A stretch of DNA of 64,000 nucleotides from PCC-6802 sp943367755. Lineage in GTDB: Bacteria; Cyanobacteriota; Cyanobacteriia; Pseudanabaenales; Pseudanabaenaceae. Every line of letters starts with the position of its first letter. The first letter of the stretch is position 1. The stretch is from the NCBI GenBank assembly GCA_943367755.1, contig CALRKB020000010.1, positions 55,845 through 119,844 of the forward strand, given 5' to 3'. The notes under the pieces are model-generated. The model saw nothing but the letters and a program-made list of their open reading frames with translations, was not told the origin of the DNA and did not search any database. The translations under genes and the position numbers were made by a program. Shown here piece after piece: positions 9,230 to 17,872 of this stretch.

Positions 9230-10813
9230 TTACAGATTAACGACAAAGGCATCTTTAACACCCTGAATATGCATGATCTCATCCAGTAAACCTGCAGGAA
9301 GTGGATCGTCAATATTCAATACCATCACAGCTTCGCCGCGTACTATCCGCCGACCAACCTGCATACTGGCAATATTCACATTGTAATTTCCCAGCATAGA
9401 TCCAATGCCACCAATGATGCCTGGCATATCTCTATGCAAGGTCAGCAGCATATAGTTAGTCGGTGCAACGTTAATGGGGAAGCCATTGATATTGGTAATG
9501 CGCAACTCAGATTTACCAAGCAATGCGCCAGTCACCGACTGTTGCCCCTGCGTACCGTTAGCAGTCAAATGCAGCGATCCGGTGTAGTCCTCAACGGTGG
9601 CATCGCGGGTTTCAGTGACGCGGATACCACGCTCTTTAGCTTCCAGGCTAGCATTGACAAAATTAACCCGTTCGCGCAAAGCAGGGGAGAGCAGTCCTTT
9701 CAAAGCTGCTACTACAATTGGCTGACTTTCGCTGCTGGCAATTTCACCTTGCAGGCGCACGTCGAGCGTGTCTACCCGACCACCGGCAAGTTGACCCACC
9801 AAATTACCCAGCATTTCCGCTAGTTGCAGGTAAGGTTTTAGTTTTTGCCAGACATCAGGCCCCAAACCAGGAATATTTACAGCAGCACGGGCAGGTAGAC
9901 CAAGCAGCACATCACGGATTTGCTCGGCCACATCGATCGCCACATTAGCCTGTGCTTCCTCAGTCGAAGCGCCAAGATGAGGTGTCAAAATTAACTGCGA
10001 ACCAATTTGTCGCAACGGTGAATCAGCTTCTAAGGGCTCATTTTCAAATACATCTAGAGCGGCACCAGCGATCGTGCCATTCTGGAGAGCTTCGGCTAAG
10101 GCCGCTTCATCGATGATGCCACCACGGGCGCAGTTCACAATACGCACACCGGGCTTCATAATCGCAATTTTTGCCGCATCGATCAGGTGATAAGTTTCCT
10201 TAGTTTTGGGTAAATGCAGCGTAATGTAATCCGATTCCCGCAGCAATATTTCCAACTCTACTAAGTTGACACCAAGTTTCTCAGCTCGTTCGGCGGTTAA
10301 GAAAGGATCGTAGGCCAATAGTTTCATGTCCATCGCCCGTGCTACGGTCGCCACATGAGATCCAATCTTGCCTAAACCGATCACTCCCAAAGTTTTCTTG
10401 TAAACTTCGACGCCGGTAAAACTTTTGCGATCCCACTTGCCAGATTTGAGCGAGACATTAGCGTCAGGGATGAAACGAGATAGGGCGAGCATCATGGCAA
10501 GAGTATGCTCGGCAGCCGCAATGGTATTGCCTTCGGGTGAATTGACAACAACAATGCCTTGACGCGTAGCAGTCGGAACATCGACATTATCAACACCAAC
10601 ACCAGCCCGACCAATAATTTTGAGGTTTTTGCCAGCCTCAATGATTTCTTTGGTTAATTTGGTGCCTGAGCGAATCATGATCGCATCGTACTCAGGAATA
10701 ACCTGGGTTATTTCCTCTGGGCTAAGAGTTGTTCTAATATCAACTGTAGCAACTTGGGAAAGAATATCAATCCCTACTTGGTCAATTGGGTCGGAAACAA
10801 GAATTTTTGGCAT
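9230..10813 (-). CDS. serA: D-3-phosphoglycerate dehydrogenase
   Basis: 527 residues, the length of the long SerA type. It oxidises 3-phosphoglycerate to 3-phosphohydroxypyruvate, the first step of the phosphorylated serine pathway. Seen in order: an N-terminal substrate domain (SDPIDQVGIDIL), a nucleotide-binding domain with LGVIGLGKIGSHVA, the catalytic Arg region (NCARGGIIDE), the Glu region (ENEPLEADSPL) and the catalytic His (LTPHLGAS), then an allosteric substrate-binding region and a C-terminal ACT domain (about 455-527, DMPGIIGGIGSMLGNYNVNI) that usually binds serine for feedback inhibition. It appears to be transcribed alone, with its 3' end at the nested inverted repeat. Confidence 0.97.
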   Translation of the reverse strand: MPKILVSDPIDQVGIDILSQVATVDIRTTLSPEEITQVIPEYDAIMIRSGTKLTKEIIEAGKNLKIIGRAGVGVDNVDVPTATRQGIVVVNSPEGNTIAAAEHTLAMMLALSRFIPDANVSLKSGKWDRKSFTGVEVYKKTLGVIGLGKIGSHVATVARAMDMKLLAYDPFLTAERAEKLGVNLVELEILLRESDYITLHLPKTKETYHLIDAAKIAIMKPGVRIVNCARGGIIDEAALAEALQNGTIAGAALDVFENEPLEADSPLRQIGSQLILTPHLGASTEEAQANVAIDVAEQIRDVLLGLPARAAVNIPGLGPDVWQKLKPYLQLAEMLGNLVGQLAGGRVDTLDVRLQGEIASSESQPIVVAALKGLLSPALRERVNFVNASLEAKERGIRVTETRDATVEDYTGSLHLTANGTQGQQSVTGALLGKSELRITNINGFPINVAPTNYMLLTLHRDMPGIIGGIGSMLGNYNVNIASMQVGRRIVRGEAVMVLNIDDPLPAGLLDEIMHIQGVKDAFVVNL

Positions 10814-11026
10814 AATTTACTGAGATATGGGCTACCTACATGAGCATTTGGTTAGAAGCAACAGAAATTCTTGAGTAAATGTCAATGATTGTTTACTCTT
10901 AAATAAGGATTCGGAATCGAGTCAATGCCTTGTAGGTCTGACGAATGCTAGTTAAGCATTCAGTATTTTAATGCTTAATCCTGTGCAACAGTCAAAACTT
11001 CAGATCTAATCAATAGTTGATCTAGT

Positions 11027-11929
11027 TTATTTTGTTGCGGTTAATAGACCAAATTTAATCAGGCCGTTGGCATAACCGCGTGACATCTGGCGCAGAGACA
11101 ATGCTGCTGTCAATGTGCTGAGTCCCGATCGCAATACACCTAAAATTGCTGAGGGCGCGATCGCCGAATCAACTACTACATCCCAAAATGGAGCTACAGC
11201 TTCTGACCAATCTGCGGTTTTAATATTTTGGAAATTTGTGCGGTGGGCGATCGCCTCATATGCAGACAGCGAGATTACATAGGGCAGACAATAAACATCG
11301 TAAATGCGCTGTAAGTGCCTTTGTTCGTGCTTATTTAGTGGGCGATCGCTAATATCGCGGTGGCACCAGGTCGCAAAAATAAACGTCCCGCCTGGTTTGA
11401 GTACGCGGTAGCATTCCTGTAGAAACTTCTCTTTATCTGACATGTGTTCGCCGCTCTCCAGCGACCAGACAAGATCGAAGCTGTCATCGGGAAATGGCAT
11501 AGCCATCGCATCCGCGACTAGAAATTGCGATCGCGCTTGTAAGCCCAATGCTCTAGCCCGTTCTGTAGCTCTGTTTGCCTGCACCGGGCTCAGGGTAATT
11601 CCTGTCACCTTACGATCGGAGGCATCTGCTTCAGAATTGTTATCAGCATCAGTGCCAGAATCAGTGCCAGAATCTACTAGATATTTGTCAGCTAGATACA
11701 GGGAACTGCCACCAATACCACAGCCCACATCCAAAATGGAAGTAGGAATTTTGGGCTCAGCCCACTCCAAAAGCTTTTCGATCAAGTCAATTTGAGCTAA
11801 GCGTCGGTCTTTGTGGCTACTTTCGCCATTTGCATAATAACCATGATGCATATGCTCGCCCCAGACTTGCTCCCACAAATCAGAGGAACTGTCATAAAAG
11901 TCACGGATGCGCAAATTTAAGTCTGGCAT
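11027..11929 (-). CDS. Gamma-tocopherol C-methyltransferase-like enzyme (VTE4 type)
   Basis: About 300 residues from the ATG at 11929, which gives MPDLNLRIRDFYDSSSDLWE. The open frame extends further upstream, but that part reads through a palindromic repeat and into the next gene, so the inner ATG is preferred. The SAM-binding motif is ILDVGCGIGGSS, followed by LSPVQANRA and VWSLESGEHM. GEHMHHGYY near the N terminus and ATWCHRD match cyanobacterial tocopherol methyltransferases such as Slr0089. The reaction methylates gamma- to alpha-tocopherol on the thylakoid or inner envelope face. An acidic, repetitive loop (SGTDSGTDADNN) is inserted after the first Rossmann strand and helix. Confidence 0.82.
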   Translation of the reverse strand: MPDLNLRIRDFYDSSSDLWEQVWGEHMHHGYYANGESSHKDRRLAQIDLIEKLLEWAEPKIPTSILDVGCGIGGSSLYLADKYLVDSGTDSGTDADNNSEADASDRKVTGITLSPVQANRATERARALGLQARSQFLVADAMAMPFPDDSFDLVWSLESGEHMSDKEKFLQECYRVLKPGGTFIFATWCHRDISDRPLNKHEQRHLQRIYDVYCLPYVISLSAYEAIAHRTNFQNIKTADWSEAVAPFWDVVVDSAIAPSAILGVLRSGLSTLTAALSLRQMSRGYANGLIKFGLLTATK

Positions 11930-11966
11930 TCTGCTCGATCCCCCAAAAAATAAGCCTAAATTGAAA

Positions 11967-11996
11967 GGTAGGGGCGAACGACCGTTCGCCCCTACC
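11967..11996. repeat. Perfect 30-bp palindromic repeat
   Basis: Arms GGTAGGGGCGAACG (11967-11980) and CGTTCGCCCCTACC (11983-11996) are exact complements around a 2-base centre. It lies between the secreted helical-protein gene and the tocopherol methyltransferase gene and is read as coding only if an over-long methyltransferase start is chosen. Short palindromes of the TAGGGGCGAACG type are dispersed in many cyanobacterial genomes (from general knowledge). A shorter relative lies at 54123-54138 inside a coding sequence. Confidence 0.75.
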
Positions 11997-12008
11997 CAAA
12001 ATTTTGTA

Positions 12009-12569
12009 TTAGTTCTTCTTGGCCGCAGGGGTGCTGGGGAAAGCCATATCCACAAAGCCGAGTTCGTATAGTTGCTGATAGGCTTGCTGTCCTAGTTCGC
12101 GCGTAGGGGCTTGGCTGCGAATCAACTGCACTAGTAGGGGCACCGCCAACTCAGGCTGATTTTTGGCGCGATACACAACCGCAAGTTGATATGTGGATTT
12201 ATCTCGCGATTGGGCGGCTTGTAATGCTTTCTGGCGGTGGTTATCGGAAATGCGATTGTCAACTCCAGCAAAGCTAGAGGTGAGCTCTTGATAAAAGTTG
12301 GAAAGCTGGTTGTAGACCTGGCGAGCATCCTGAAGTTTAGTTACAGCCAGATCGTAGTTTTGGGCATTGACCGCTGCCATAGCTTCACCCATTAAGCGTT
12401 CACCACCTTGAAGGCTGAAAACACTGCTGTTAAGTGAGTTAGGTCTTGGTGCAGTATCAAGAGGTTGCTGGGTTTGCGCGATCGAGATGCTAGGGAATAA
12501 CGCACCAGCCGTTAACAAAGCAGCAAGCAAGGACTTGACGTTGCGAGGATTGACAGCAGATGTGAGCAT
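12009..12569 (-). CDS. Secreted helical-repeat (TPR-like) protein, unknown function
   Basis: 186 residues. The N terminus has a basic start and hydrophobic core (SLLAALLTAGALFPSISIA) ending near AQTQQ, a convincing signal peptide, so the mature protein is probably periplasmic or luminal. The rest is alpha-helical with TPR-like spacing (AVNAQNYDLAVTKLQDARQVYNQL; YRAKNQPELAVPLLVQLIR). It appears to be a conserved cyanobacterial family of unknown role. The tocopherol methyltransferase gene follows after 80 bases including a palindrome, so they may be cotranscribed, but no functional link is visible. It is divergent from atpI. Confidence 0.6.
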   Translation of the reverse strand: MLTSAVNPRNVKSLLAALLTAGALFPSISIAQTQQPLDTAPRPNSLNSSVFSLQGGERLMGEAMAAVNAQNYDLAVTKLQDARQVYNQLSNFYQELTSSFAGVDNRISDNHRQKALQAAQSRDKSTYQLAVVYRAKNQPELAVPLLVQLIRSQAPTRELGQQAYQQLYELGFVDMAFPSTPAAKKN

Positions 12570-12853
12570 AATTTAGGGAGAGCAAATTTTAGGGACAGTA
12601 TATTACTTTTTGTGCCAAACCTAACATAATCTTGGTATAGGCCGATCTCAGTAAGTTGTAGACGTGCGATCGCGATCGCAAAGTTCCGCACAAATATCCA
12701 TAAACAAAATAATTTATAGATATTTTTGGAGCTGAGCCCTAAAGTTCGCAGTCGATGAAATGAATGTGACACTCATCGTGTTATGCTAATCAACGGTTTG
12801 CTTAACATTTATTTTAGTTTTGCAAACTTACGCCGAGTTAATTTAGACTGCAA

Positions 12854-13285
12854 GTGAAAGTTATCCTCACGGAGAAAAGCATCGAACGCTCGGAGGCAGG
12901 CCTAAATAACTCATCTAATAGCCTGGATGAGTACGGTGACCTCAAGTTCAAGCTATTCGTAATCACACTAATCACGTCTGGGGTCATAAGCCTAGTTGTA
13001 TGGGGTGTTTGCGGATTAAATCTGGCGCTGAATTACCTGTTAGGTGCAGGCGTCGGTATGGTTTACTTAAGGATGCTATCAAGGGACATCGATCAATTAG
13101 GTCAACAGCGGAAACAGCTTAGCTATACTAAGCCCTCCAGGTTTGTACTCTTTACTGTTTTGATTGTCGCAGCCGCTCGTGCAGAGTATCTGCATGTTCT
13201 GCCTGTGTTCCTAGGGTTTCTGACCTACAAAGCCGCGATCTTGGTATACACGATCCAGGATTTAACTCGCACTCGCTCTATCTAG
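12854..13285 (+). CDS. atpI: ATP synthase protein I
   Basis: 143 residues from a GTG start. Four hydrophobic segments are seen (about 36-54, 57-74, 95-112, 116-135), typical of the AtpI/UncI family that assists assembly of the c-ring and is not in the final enzyme. Position is the strongest evidence: it is the first gene of the operon, 34 bases before atpB, as in other cyanobacteria. No better ATG is available upstream. The 284-bp region before it must hold the operon promoter, shared with the divergent secreted-protein gene. Confidence 0.88.
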   Translation: MKVILTEKSIERSEAGLNNSSNSLDEYGDLKFKLFVITLITSGVISLVVWGVCGLNLALNYLLGAGVGMVYLRMLSRDIDQLGQQRKQLSYTKPSRFVLFTVLIVAAARAEYLHVLPVFLGFLTYKAAILVYTIQDLTRTRSI

Positions 13286-13319
13286 AATTTGGCCTGTTAA
13301 AGGTGTCAACTGATAAATC

Positions 13320-14075
13320 ATGATGACTCGATTGCTTTCTTACGCTCAAACAACAGATTTTGCTGCCCTAGAAGTGGGCAAGCACTTTTACTGGCAAATT
13401 GGCAACCTTGCAGTACACGGTCAAGTTTTGCTAGTTACTTGGATTGTAATTGCTGTGCTAGTCATAGCATCAGCTCTCGCTACTAGTAATATCAAACGCA
13501 TTCCTGCCAAATTTCAGAACTTCATGGAGTATGTACTGGAATTTGTGCAGAGTATTGCCAAAGACCAAATCGGTGAGAAGGAATATCGCAATTGGGTTCC
13601 TTTCATCGGCACCTTTTTTCTGTTTATATTCGTTTCAAATTGGCTAGGAGCACTGATTCCTTGGAAGCTAATTAAATTGCCGGAAGGGGAGTTAGCCGCT
13701 CCTACCAGTGACCTGAATACTACAGTGGGTTTGGCTCTTTTAGTATCCCTGCTGTACTTTTGGGCAGGGTTAAGTAGGAGAGGCTTAGGCTACTTTTCCA
13801 GGTACATTGAAGGTTCGCCGTTCCTTTTGCCAATTTGGGTTCTAGAAGATTTCACACGTCCCCTCTCACTAAGCTTTCGTCTGTTTGGCAATATTTTGGC
13901 AGATGAGTTGGTGGTTGGGGTATTCGTTCTGTTGATTCCCTTGTTTGTACCGCTACCTGTAATGGCGCTAGGATTATTTACTAGTGCGATCCAGGCTTTG
14001 ATTTTTTCGACATTAGCGGCGGCTTACATTGGTGAAGCAATGGAAGGTCACGGTGGAGAAGAGCATGAGCATTGA
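13320..14075 (+). CDS. atpB: ATP synthase F0 subunit a
   Basis: 251 residues, the membrane stator that forms the proton half-channels beside the c-ring. It has five to six hydrophobic helices; the essential arginine lies in SLSFRLFGNILADELVV and the last helices read ALGLFTSAIQALIFSTLAAAYIGE, all canonical. The C terminus is acidic and His-rich (GHGGEEHEH). Two adjacent ATG codons (13320 and 13323) could serve as the start; the first is used. It is separated from atpE by about 100 bases holding a perfect hairpin. Confidence 0.97.
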   Translation: MMTRLLSYAQTTDFAALEVGKHFYWQIGNLAVHGQVLLVTWIVIAVLVIASALATSNIKRIPAKFQNFMEYVLEFVQSIAKDQIGEKEYRNWVPFIGTFFLFIFVSNWLGALIPWKLIKLPEGELAAPTSDLNTTVGLALLVSLLYFWAGLSRRGLGYFSRYIEGSPFLLPIWVLEDFTRPLSLSFRLFGNILADELVVGVFVLLIPLFVPLPVMALGLFTSAIQALIFSTLAAAYIGEAMEGHGGEEHEH

Positions 14076-14099
14076 TACCAATCAATATGGGCTCAGTTG

Positions 14100-14118
14100 A
14101 TTCAGGCAATGCCTGAAT
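14100..14118 (+). repeat. Perfect hairpin between atpB and atpE
   Basis: ATTCAGGCA (14100-14108) and TGCCTGAAT (14110-14118) are exact complements around one base; with a real loop about seven pairs would form. There is no U-run, so it is not an intrinsic terminator. It lies just before the gene for the many-copy c subunit, where a stem could mark an mRNA processing site or protect the downstream transcript, as known for atp operons elsewhere. That role is inferred. Confidence 0.6.
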
Positions 14119-14177
14119 GCATGAAACATACATAAATGTCCAAGTAAACGTAACTCAAACAAATAAGGAAAATCATC

Positions 14178-14426
14178 ATGAATCCATTAATCGCTGCTGC
14201 TTCAGTTTTGGGCGCTGGTCTCGCAATTGGTTTGGGCGCTATTGGTTCTGGTATTGGTCAAGGTAATGCAGCAGGACAAGCTCTATCTGGAATTGCGCGT
14301 CAGCCAGAAGCTGAAGGCAAAATTCGCGGCACATTACTTTTGAGCTTTGCGTTCATGGAATCTCTGACTATTTATGGCTTGGTTGTAGCCCTAGTGCTGC
14401 TATTTGCCAATCCTTTTGCAGGTTAA
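14178..14426 (+). CDS. atpE: ATP synthase F0 subunit c
   Basis: 82 residues, two membrane helices joined by the RQPEAEGK polar loop. Helix 1 has the tight glycine ladder (GAGLAIGLGAIGSGIGQG) used for ring packing and helix 2 has the proton-carrying carboxylate E61 (FAFMESLTIYG). This is a complete, typical cyanobacterial or chloroplast c subunit (also named atpH in that literature). An AAGGAAAATC ribosome site precedes the ATG. Flanking spacers carry a hairpin upstream and short repeats downstream, consistent with separate control of this high-stoichiometry subunit. Confidence 0.98.
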   Translation: MNPLIAAASVLGAGLAIGLGAIGSGIGQGNAAGQALSGIARQPEAEGKIRGTLLLSFAFMESLTIYGLVVALVLLFANPFAG

Positions 14427-14440
14427 GTCCTTACAAAGAA

Positions 14441-14489
14441 GCTATTGGCTATTGGCCGTATTGGCTGACAGCTAATAGCAATTGGCTAA
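14441..14489 (+). repeat. Short TATTGGC-type repeats forming a stem, atpE-atpG spacer
   Basis: The 90-bp spacer contains several copies or near-copies of ATTGGC. GCTATTGGCT (14441-14450) can pair with AGCTAATAGC (14470-14479) using one G-U pair. It resembles the short tandem heptamer repeats scattered in cyanobacterial genomes. It could also act as an RNA processing or partial termination element that lowers expression of genes after atpE; no U-run is present. Confidence 0.5.
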
Positions 14490-14516
14490 CTTTTCGCTAC
14501 CTAGGCTTAAATTCTC

Positions 14517-15035
14517 ATGACATTCTGGACATTTCATTGGACGTTGCCAATCGCTACTGAAGCTGTGGAAGTTGCTACTGAAGCAGCTGAGAAGAGCGGT
14601 GGTCTGTTTGATATCGGCGCAACCTTGCCAATTATGGTTGTGCAATTTTTAATTCTAGTTGCGATTCTCAATGTGGTTTTCTTTAAGCCTTTAACTAAGG
14701 CTATTGACGATCGCAATGACTACGTTCGCAACAACATCTCCGACGCCAAAGAGCGGTTGGAGAAAGCAACTGCTCTGGCTCAACAATACGAGCAAGAACT
14801 AGCAACAGCTCGTAAATCTGCTCAAGCAATGGTTGTGGCGGCGCAAGCCGATGCAACTAAGCTTCGCGCTCAGCAAATCGCCAAAGCCTTGGAAGAATCT
14901 CAGGCGCAACTAGCAAGTGCCAAAGCAGAAATTGAAGCACAAAAGCAAGCTGCTGAGGCTTCTTTGAACGCTCAAGTTGAGGTGCTTAGCCGTCAAATCC
15001 TGGATAAAATTCTGGGTGATTTGGTGCACAGCTAG
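14517..15035 (+). CDS. atpG: ATP synthase F0 subunit b'
   Basis: 172 residues. A short acidic N terminus is followed by one membrane helix (about 34-55, LPIMVVQFLILVAILNVVFF) and a long charged coiled coil rich in Ala, Glu, Lys and Gln (about 65-165). This is the duplicated, divergent b subunit of photosynthetic organisms, which pairs with b (atpF, next gene) to make the peripheral stalk joining F0 to delta and F1. The presence of separate b and b' genes is itself a mark of a cyanobacterial or chloroplast-type enzyme. Confidence 0.95.
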   Translation: MTFWTFHWTLPIATEAVEVATEAAEKSGGLFDIGATLPIMVVQFLILVAILNVVFFKPLTKAIDDRNDYVRNNISDAKERLEKATALAQQYEQELATARKSAQAMVVAAQADATKLRAQQIAKALEESQAQLASAKAEIEAQKQAAEASLNAQVEVLSRQILDKILGDLVHS

Positions 15036-15079
15036 TCATCAGCGATCTGACAAACACAAAAGATAATGACAAACGACTT

Positions 15080-15616
15080 ATGAGTATTGGTTTATTCCTG
15101 CTTGCAAGTGAAGCGGGTGAGGCATCTGGGTTTGGTATCAATGGCGATATCTTTGGGACTAACCTGATCAACATTTTGATTCTTCTCGGTGGTGTGGTCT
15201 ACGCAGGTCGTGGTTTTTTAGATAAGATTTTATCCCAGCGTCTTGAGATCATTGAAACTGCAATCACTGATGCGGAAAAACGCAAGCGTGAGGCAGTTGA
15301 GCAGCTAGCAGACCAGCAGGAGAATCTAGCACAGGCTCGATCTGAGTGCGATCGCATTCGCACAGCCGCAGCCTCTGATGCCAAGGCAGCTAGTGAAGCA
15401 ATTCTCTCCACCGTGGCTGCTGATATTGAGCGGTTGAGAGAATCCTCTGTGCAAGAAATTGCTAGAGAGCAAGAGCGTGTAATCGTCCAGCTCAGACAGC
15501 AGGTTGCAGAAAAAGCATTAGCTGGAGTCAAAGCTCACTTCGATCGCGGTCTCAGCGATTCTGCCCAGCAGCAATTAGTAAATCGTAGTATTGAATTGCT
15601 AGGAGCGAAGCCTTGA
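15080..15616 (+). CDS. atpF: ATP synthase F0 subunit b
   Basis: 178 residues: one N-terminal membrane helix (about 25-45, NLINILILLGGVVYAGRGFL) followed by a long amphipathic helix (LSQRLEIIETAITDAEKRKREAVEQ onward). It pairs with b' in the peripheral stalk. It ends in a four-base overlap with atpH (15613-15616, TTGA), which suggests translational coupling of b and delta. Confidence 0.96.
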   Translation: MSIGLFLLASEAGEASGFGINGDIFGTNLINILILLGGVVYAGRGFLDKILSQRLEIIETAITDAEKRKREAVEQLADQQENLAQARSECDRIRTAAASDAKAASEAILSTVAADIERLRESSVQEIAREQERVIVQLRQQVAEKALAGVKAHFDRGLSDSAQQQLVNRSIELLGAKP

Positions 15617-16173
15617 AATCAAGTTCTTTCAACCAGACATTTGTGGAACCCTATGCTGAGGCATTGATGTCCTTAGCTAAGGAGCAAGGCTTAGTAGAAG
15701 CCCTAGGTCAGGACATGCAGCTAATTGTAGGTTCGCTGCAAGGCTCTGAAGAGCTTAGGCGTTTCTTCGCTGTACCTTTAGTCAAAGGAAGTGCCAAAAA
15801 GTCAGCGATCGACAGCCTATTTGGCGCGCGGGTTAATCCCTTAACCTTAAATTTTCTAAGACTAGTGGTAGATAGAGGCCGGATCGCATTTTTGGAGCCA
15901 ATCTGTTCGCGATTTCAGGATCTACTACGCGACATGAATCAGATTTCGCTTGCAGAAGTGACATCGGCCATACCTTTAACTGACGATCAGCAAGAGACGC
16001 TGCGACGTAAGGTCATAGATATGACTAGTGCGCGGGGAGTAGAATTAGCAATTAAGGTCGATCCTGACTTGATCGGTGGTGTGATTATCAAGGTTGGCTC
16101 TCAAATTGTTGATGCCAGTATTAGAGGACAATTACGCCGACTCACCAGCAGTCTTCTTGTCAGTAATTTTTAG
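15613..16173 (+). CDS. atpH: ATP synthase F1 subunit delta
   Basis: 186 residues, OSCP/delta family. It caps F1 and binds the b/b' stalk. The N-terminal helical domain (SSFNQTFVEPYAEALMSLAKEQGLVEAL) and C-terminal segment (DPDLIGGVIIKVGSQIVDASIRGQL) are typical. The start is an unusual TTG that overlaps the atpF stop. No alternative ATG fits, because the conserved N-terminal helix begins straight away. In cyanobacterial nomenclature it is often called atpD. Confidence 0.95.
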   Translation: MKSSSFNQTFVEPYAEALMSLAKEQGLVEALGQDMQLIVGSLQGSEELRRFFAVPLVKGSAKKSAIDSLFGARVNPLTLNFLRLVVDRGRIAFLEPICSRFQDLLRDMNQISLAEVTSAIPLTDDQQETLRRKVIDMTSARGVELAIKVDPDLIGGVIIKVGSQIVDASIRGQLRRLTSSLLVSNF

Positions 16174-16249
16174 TAATTGCACAAGCTTGCAGTTAAATCA
16201 TCCAGGTTTTCCCAACTACCCAAACTATCAATACGCAGAGTAATAACAT

Positions 16250-17767
16250 ATGGTTAGTATCAGACCAGACGAAATAAGTAACATTATTAAGCAGCAAATC
16301 GAGCAATACAACCAGGAGCTTCAGGTCTCTAACGTTGGTACGGTCTTGCAAGTAGGCGATGGTATTGCCCGCGTCTATGGCCTGGAAAAGGCGATGTCAG
16401 GCGAACTGCTAGAGTTTGAAGATGGCACAGTTGGTATCGCTCTGAACCTGGAAGAAGACAATGTGGGTGTGGTGCTGATGGGTACTGGACGCGAGATCGC
16501 TGAAGGTAGTTCTGTGAAATCCACTGGTAAAATTGCTCAAATTCCAGTTGGTGATGCTTTTATCGGTCGTGTGGTGGATGCATTAGCTCGACCCATCGAT
16601 GGTAAAGGCGATATTCACGCCACTGAATCTCGTCTAATTGAATCTCCTGCGCCTGGGATTATTGCGCGTAAATCGGTATTCGAACCTCTCCAAACCGGTA
16701 TCACTTCAATTGATGCGATGGTGCCAATTGGGCGCGGTCAACGCGAACTGATTATTGGCGATCGCCAAACGGGCAAAACCGCTGTGGCTGTAGACACCAT
16801 CCTTAACCAAAAGGGTGAAGATGTAATTTGTGTTTATGTCGCGATCGGGCAGAAAGCTTCCACCGTAGCTCAAGTTGTGGGCGTCCTGGAAGAAAGAGGC
16901 GCAATGGACTACACAATTGTGGTCTGCGCCAGCGCTAACGATCCTGCGACTTTGCAATACCTGGCTCCCTACACTGGTGCCGCGCTAGCCGAATACTTCA
17001 TGTACAACGGCAAGCACACTTTGATCATCTATGATGACTTGTCTAAGCAAGCCCAGGCATATCGTCAAATGTCACTCTTACTGCGTCGTCCTCCCGGACG
17101 CGAAGCTTATCCAGGCGATGTATTTTATCTCCACTCTCGCCTCCTAGAACGCGCGGCAAAGCTGAGCGATAAACTCGGTGGTGGTTCGATGACAGCCCTA
17201 CCAATTATTGAAACGCAAGCAGGTGACGTTTCGGCCTACATTCCTACTAACGTAATTTCAATTACTGACGGCCAAATCTTCCTCACCGCCGATCTGTTTA
17301 ACTCTGGCGTTCGTCCTGCGATCAACCCTGGTATCTCAGTATCCCGCGTGGGTTCGGCAGCGCAGATTAAGGCGATGAAGCAGGTTGCCGGTAAGATTAA
17401 GCTGGAATTAGCCCAGTTTGACGATCTAGCTGCATTTGCCCAGTTTGCTTCCGATCTAGATAAAGCAACTCAAGCTCAACTACAACGCGGTCAACGCTTG
17501 CGCGAAATTCTCAAGCAGCCCCAATACTCACCTCTACCTGTGAGCGATCAAGTAGCAATCATCTACACTGCGATCAATGGCTATCTTGATGATGTGCCAG
17601 CTGACAAGGTGACCAAGTTCACCAAGGAATTCCGCGTCTATCTATCGACTAGCAAGCCCAAGTATGGTGAGGCGGTCATGGCGGAGAAGAAATTGAGTGA
17701 TGAAGCAGAAGCGGTTCTAAAAGAAGCGATCGCTGATTTCAAGAAAACCTTTAAAGCCACAACCTAG
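16250..17767 (+). CDS. atpA: ATP synthase F1 subunit alpha
   Basis: 505 residues, complete. The nucleotide-binding P-loop is GDRQTGKT (about residue 170), and PAINPGISVSRVGSAAQ near residue 365 is the family signature. Alpha subunits carry the non-catalytic nucleotide sites. It ends the operon: a strong terminator follows, then sppA. In many cyanobacteria atpC (gamma) follows atpA; here it does not, and atpD/atpC for beta/epsilon are also absent from the window. Confidence 0.98.
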   Translation: MVSIRPDEISNIIKQQIEQYNQELQVSNVGTVLQVGDGIARVYGLEKAMSGELLEFEDGTVGIALNLEEDNVGVVLMGTGREIAEGSSVKSTGKIAQIPVGDAFIGRVVDALARPIDGKGDIHATESRLIESPAPGIIARKSVFEPLQTGITSIDAMVPIGRGQRELIIGDRQTGKTAVAVDTILNQKGEDVICVYVAIGQKASTVAQVVGVLEERGAMDYTIVVCASANDPATLQYLAPYTGAALAEYFMYNGKHTLIIYDDLSKQAQAYRQMSLLLRRPPGREAYPGDVFYLHSRLLERAAKLSDKLGGGSMTALPIIETQAGDVSAYIPTNVISITDGQIFLTADLFNSGVRPAINPGISVSRVGSAAQIKAMKQVAGKIKLELAQFDDLAAFAQFASDLDKATQAQLQRGQRLREILKQPQYSPLPVSDQVAIIYTAINGYLDDVPADKVTKFTKEFRVYLSTSKPKYGEAVMAEKKLSDEAEAVLKEAIADFKKTFKATT

Positions 17768-17811
17768 TGTTTTAACTAGACAGTGGGCATTGCTACTGCT
17801 ACTTTCTTTTG

Positions 17812-17861
17812 ACTCCGTTCTCTTAGAGTTATGCTTTAGAGAACGGAGTATTCTTTTTTCA
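17812..17861 (+). terminator. Intrinsic terminator of the atp operon
   Basis: A perfect 12-bp stem, ACTCCGTTCTCT (17812-17823) with AGAGAACGGAGT (17838-17849), encloses a 14-base loop and is followed by ATTCTTTTTTC. It lies 45 bases after the atpA stop. The sppA start is only 11 bases beyond, so sppA either has its promoter inside this spacer or depends on read-through. Confidence 0.88.
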
Positions 17862-17872
17862 GCTCAATACCT

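Noticed and set aside
12512..12772. 86-codon minus-strand frame upstream of the secreted helical protein
   Set aside because: It overlaps the signal peptide of that gene in another frame and runs through the promoter region.
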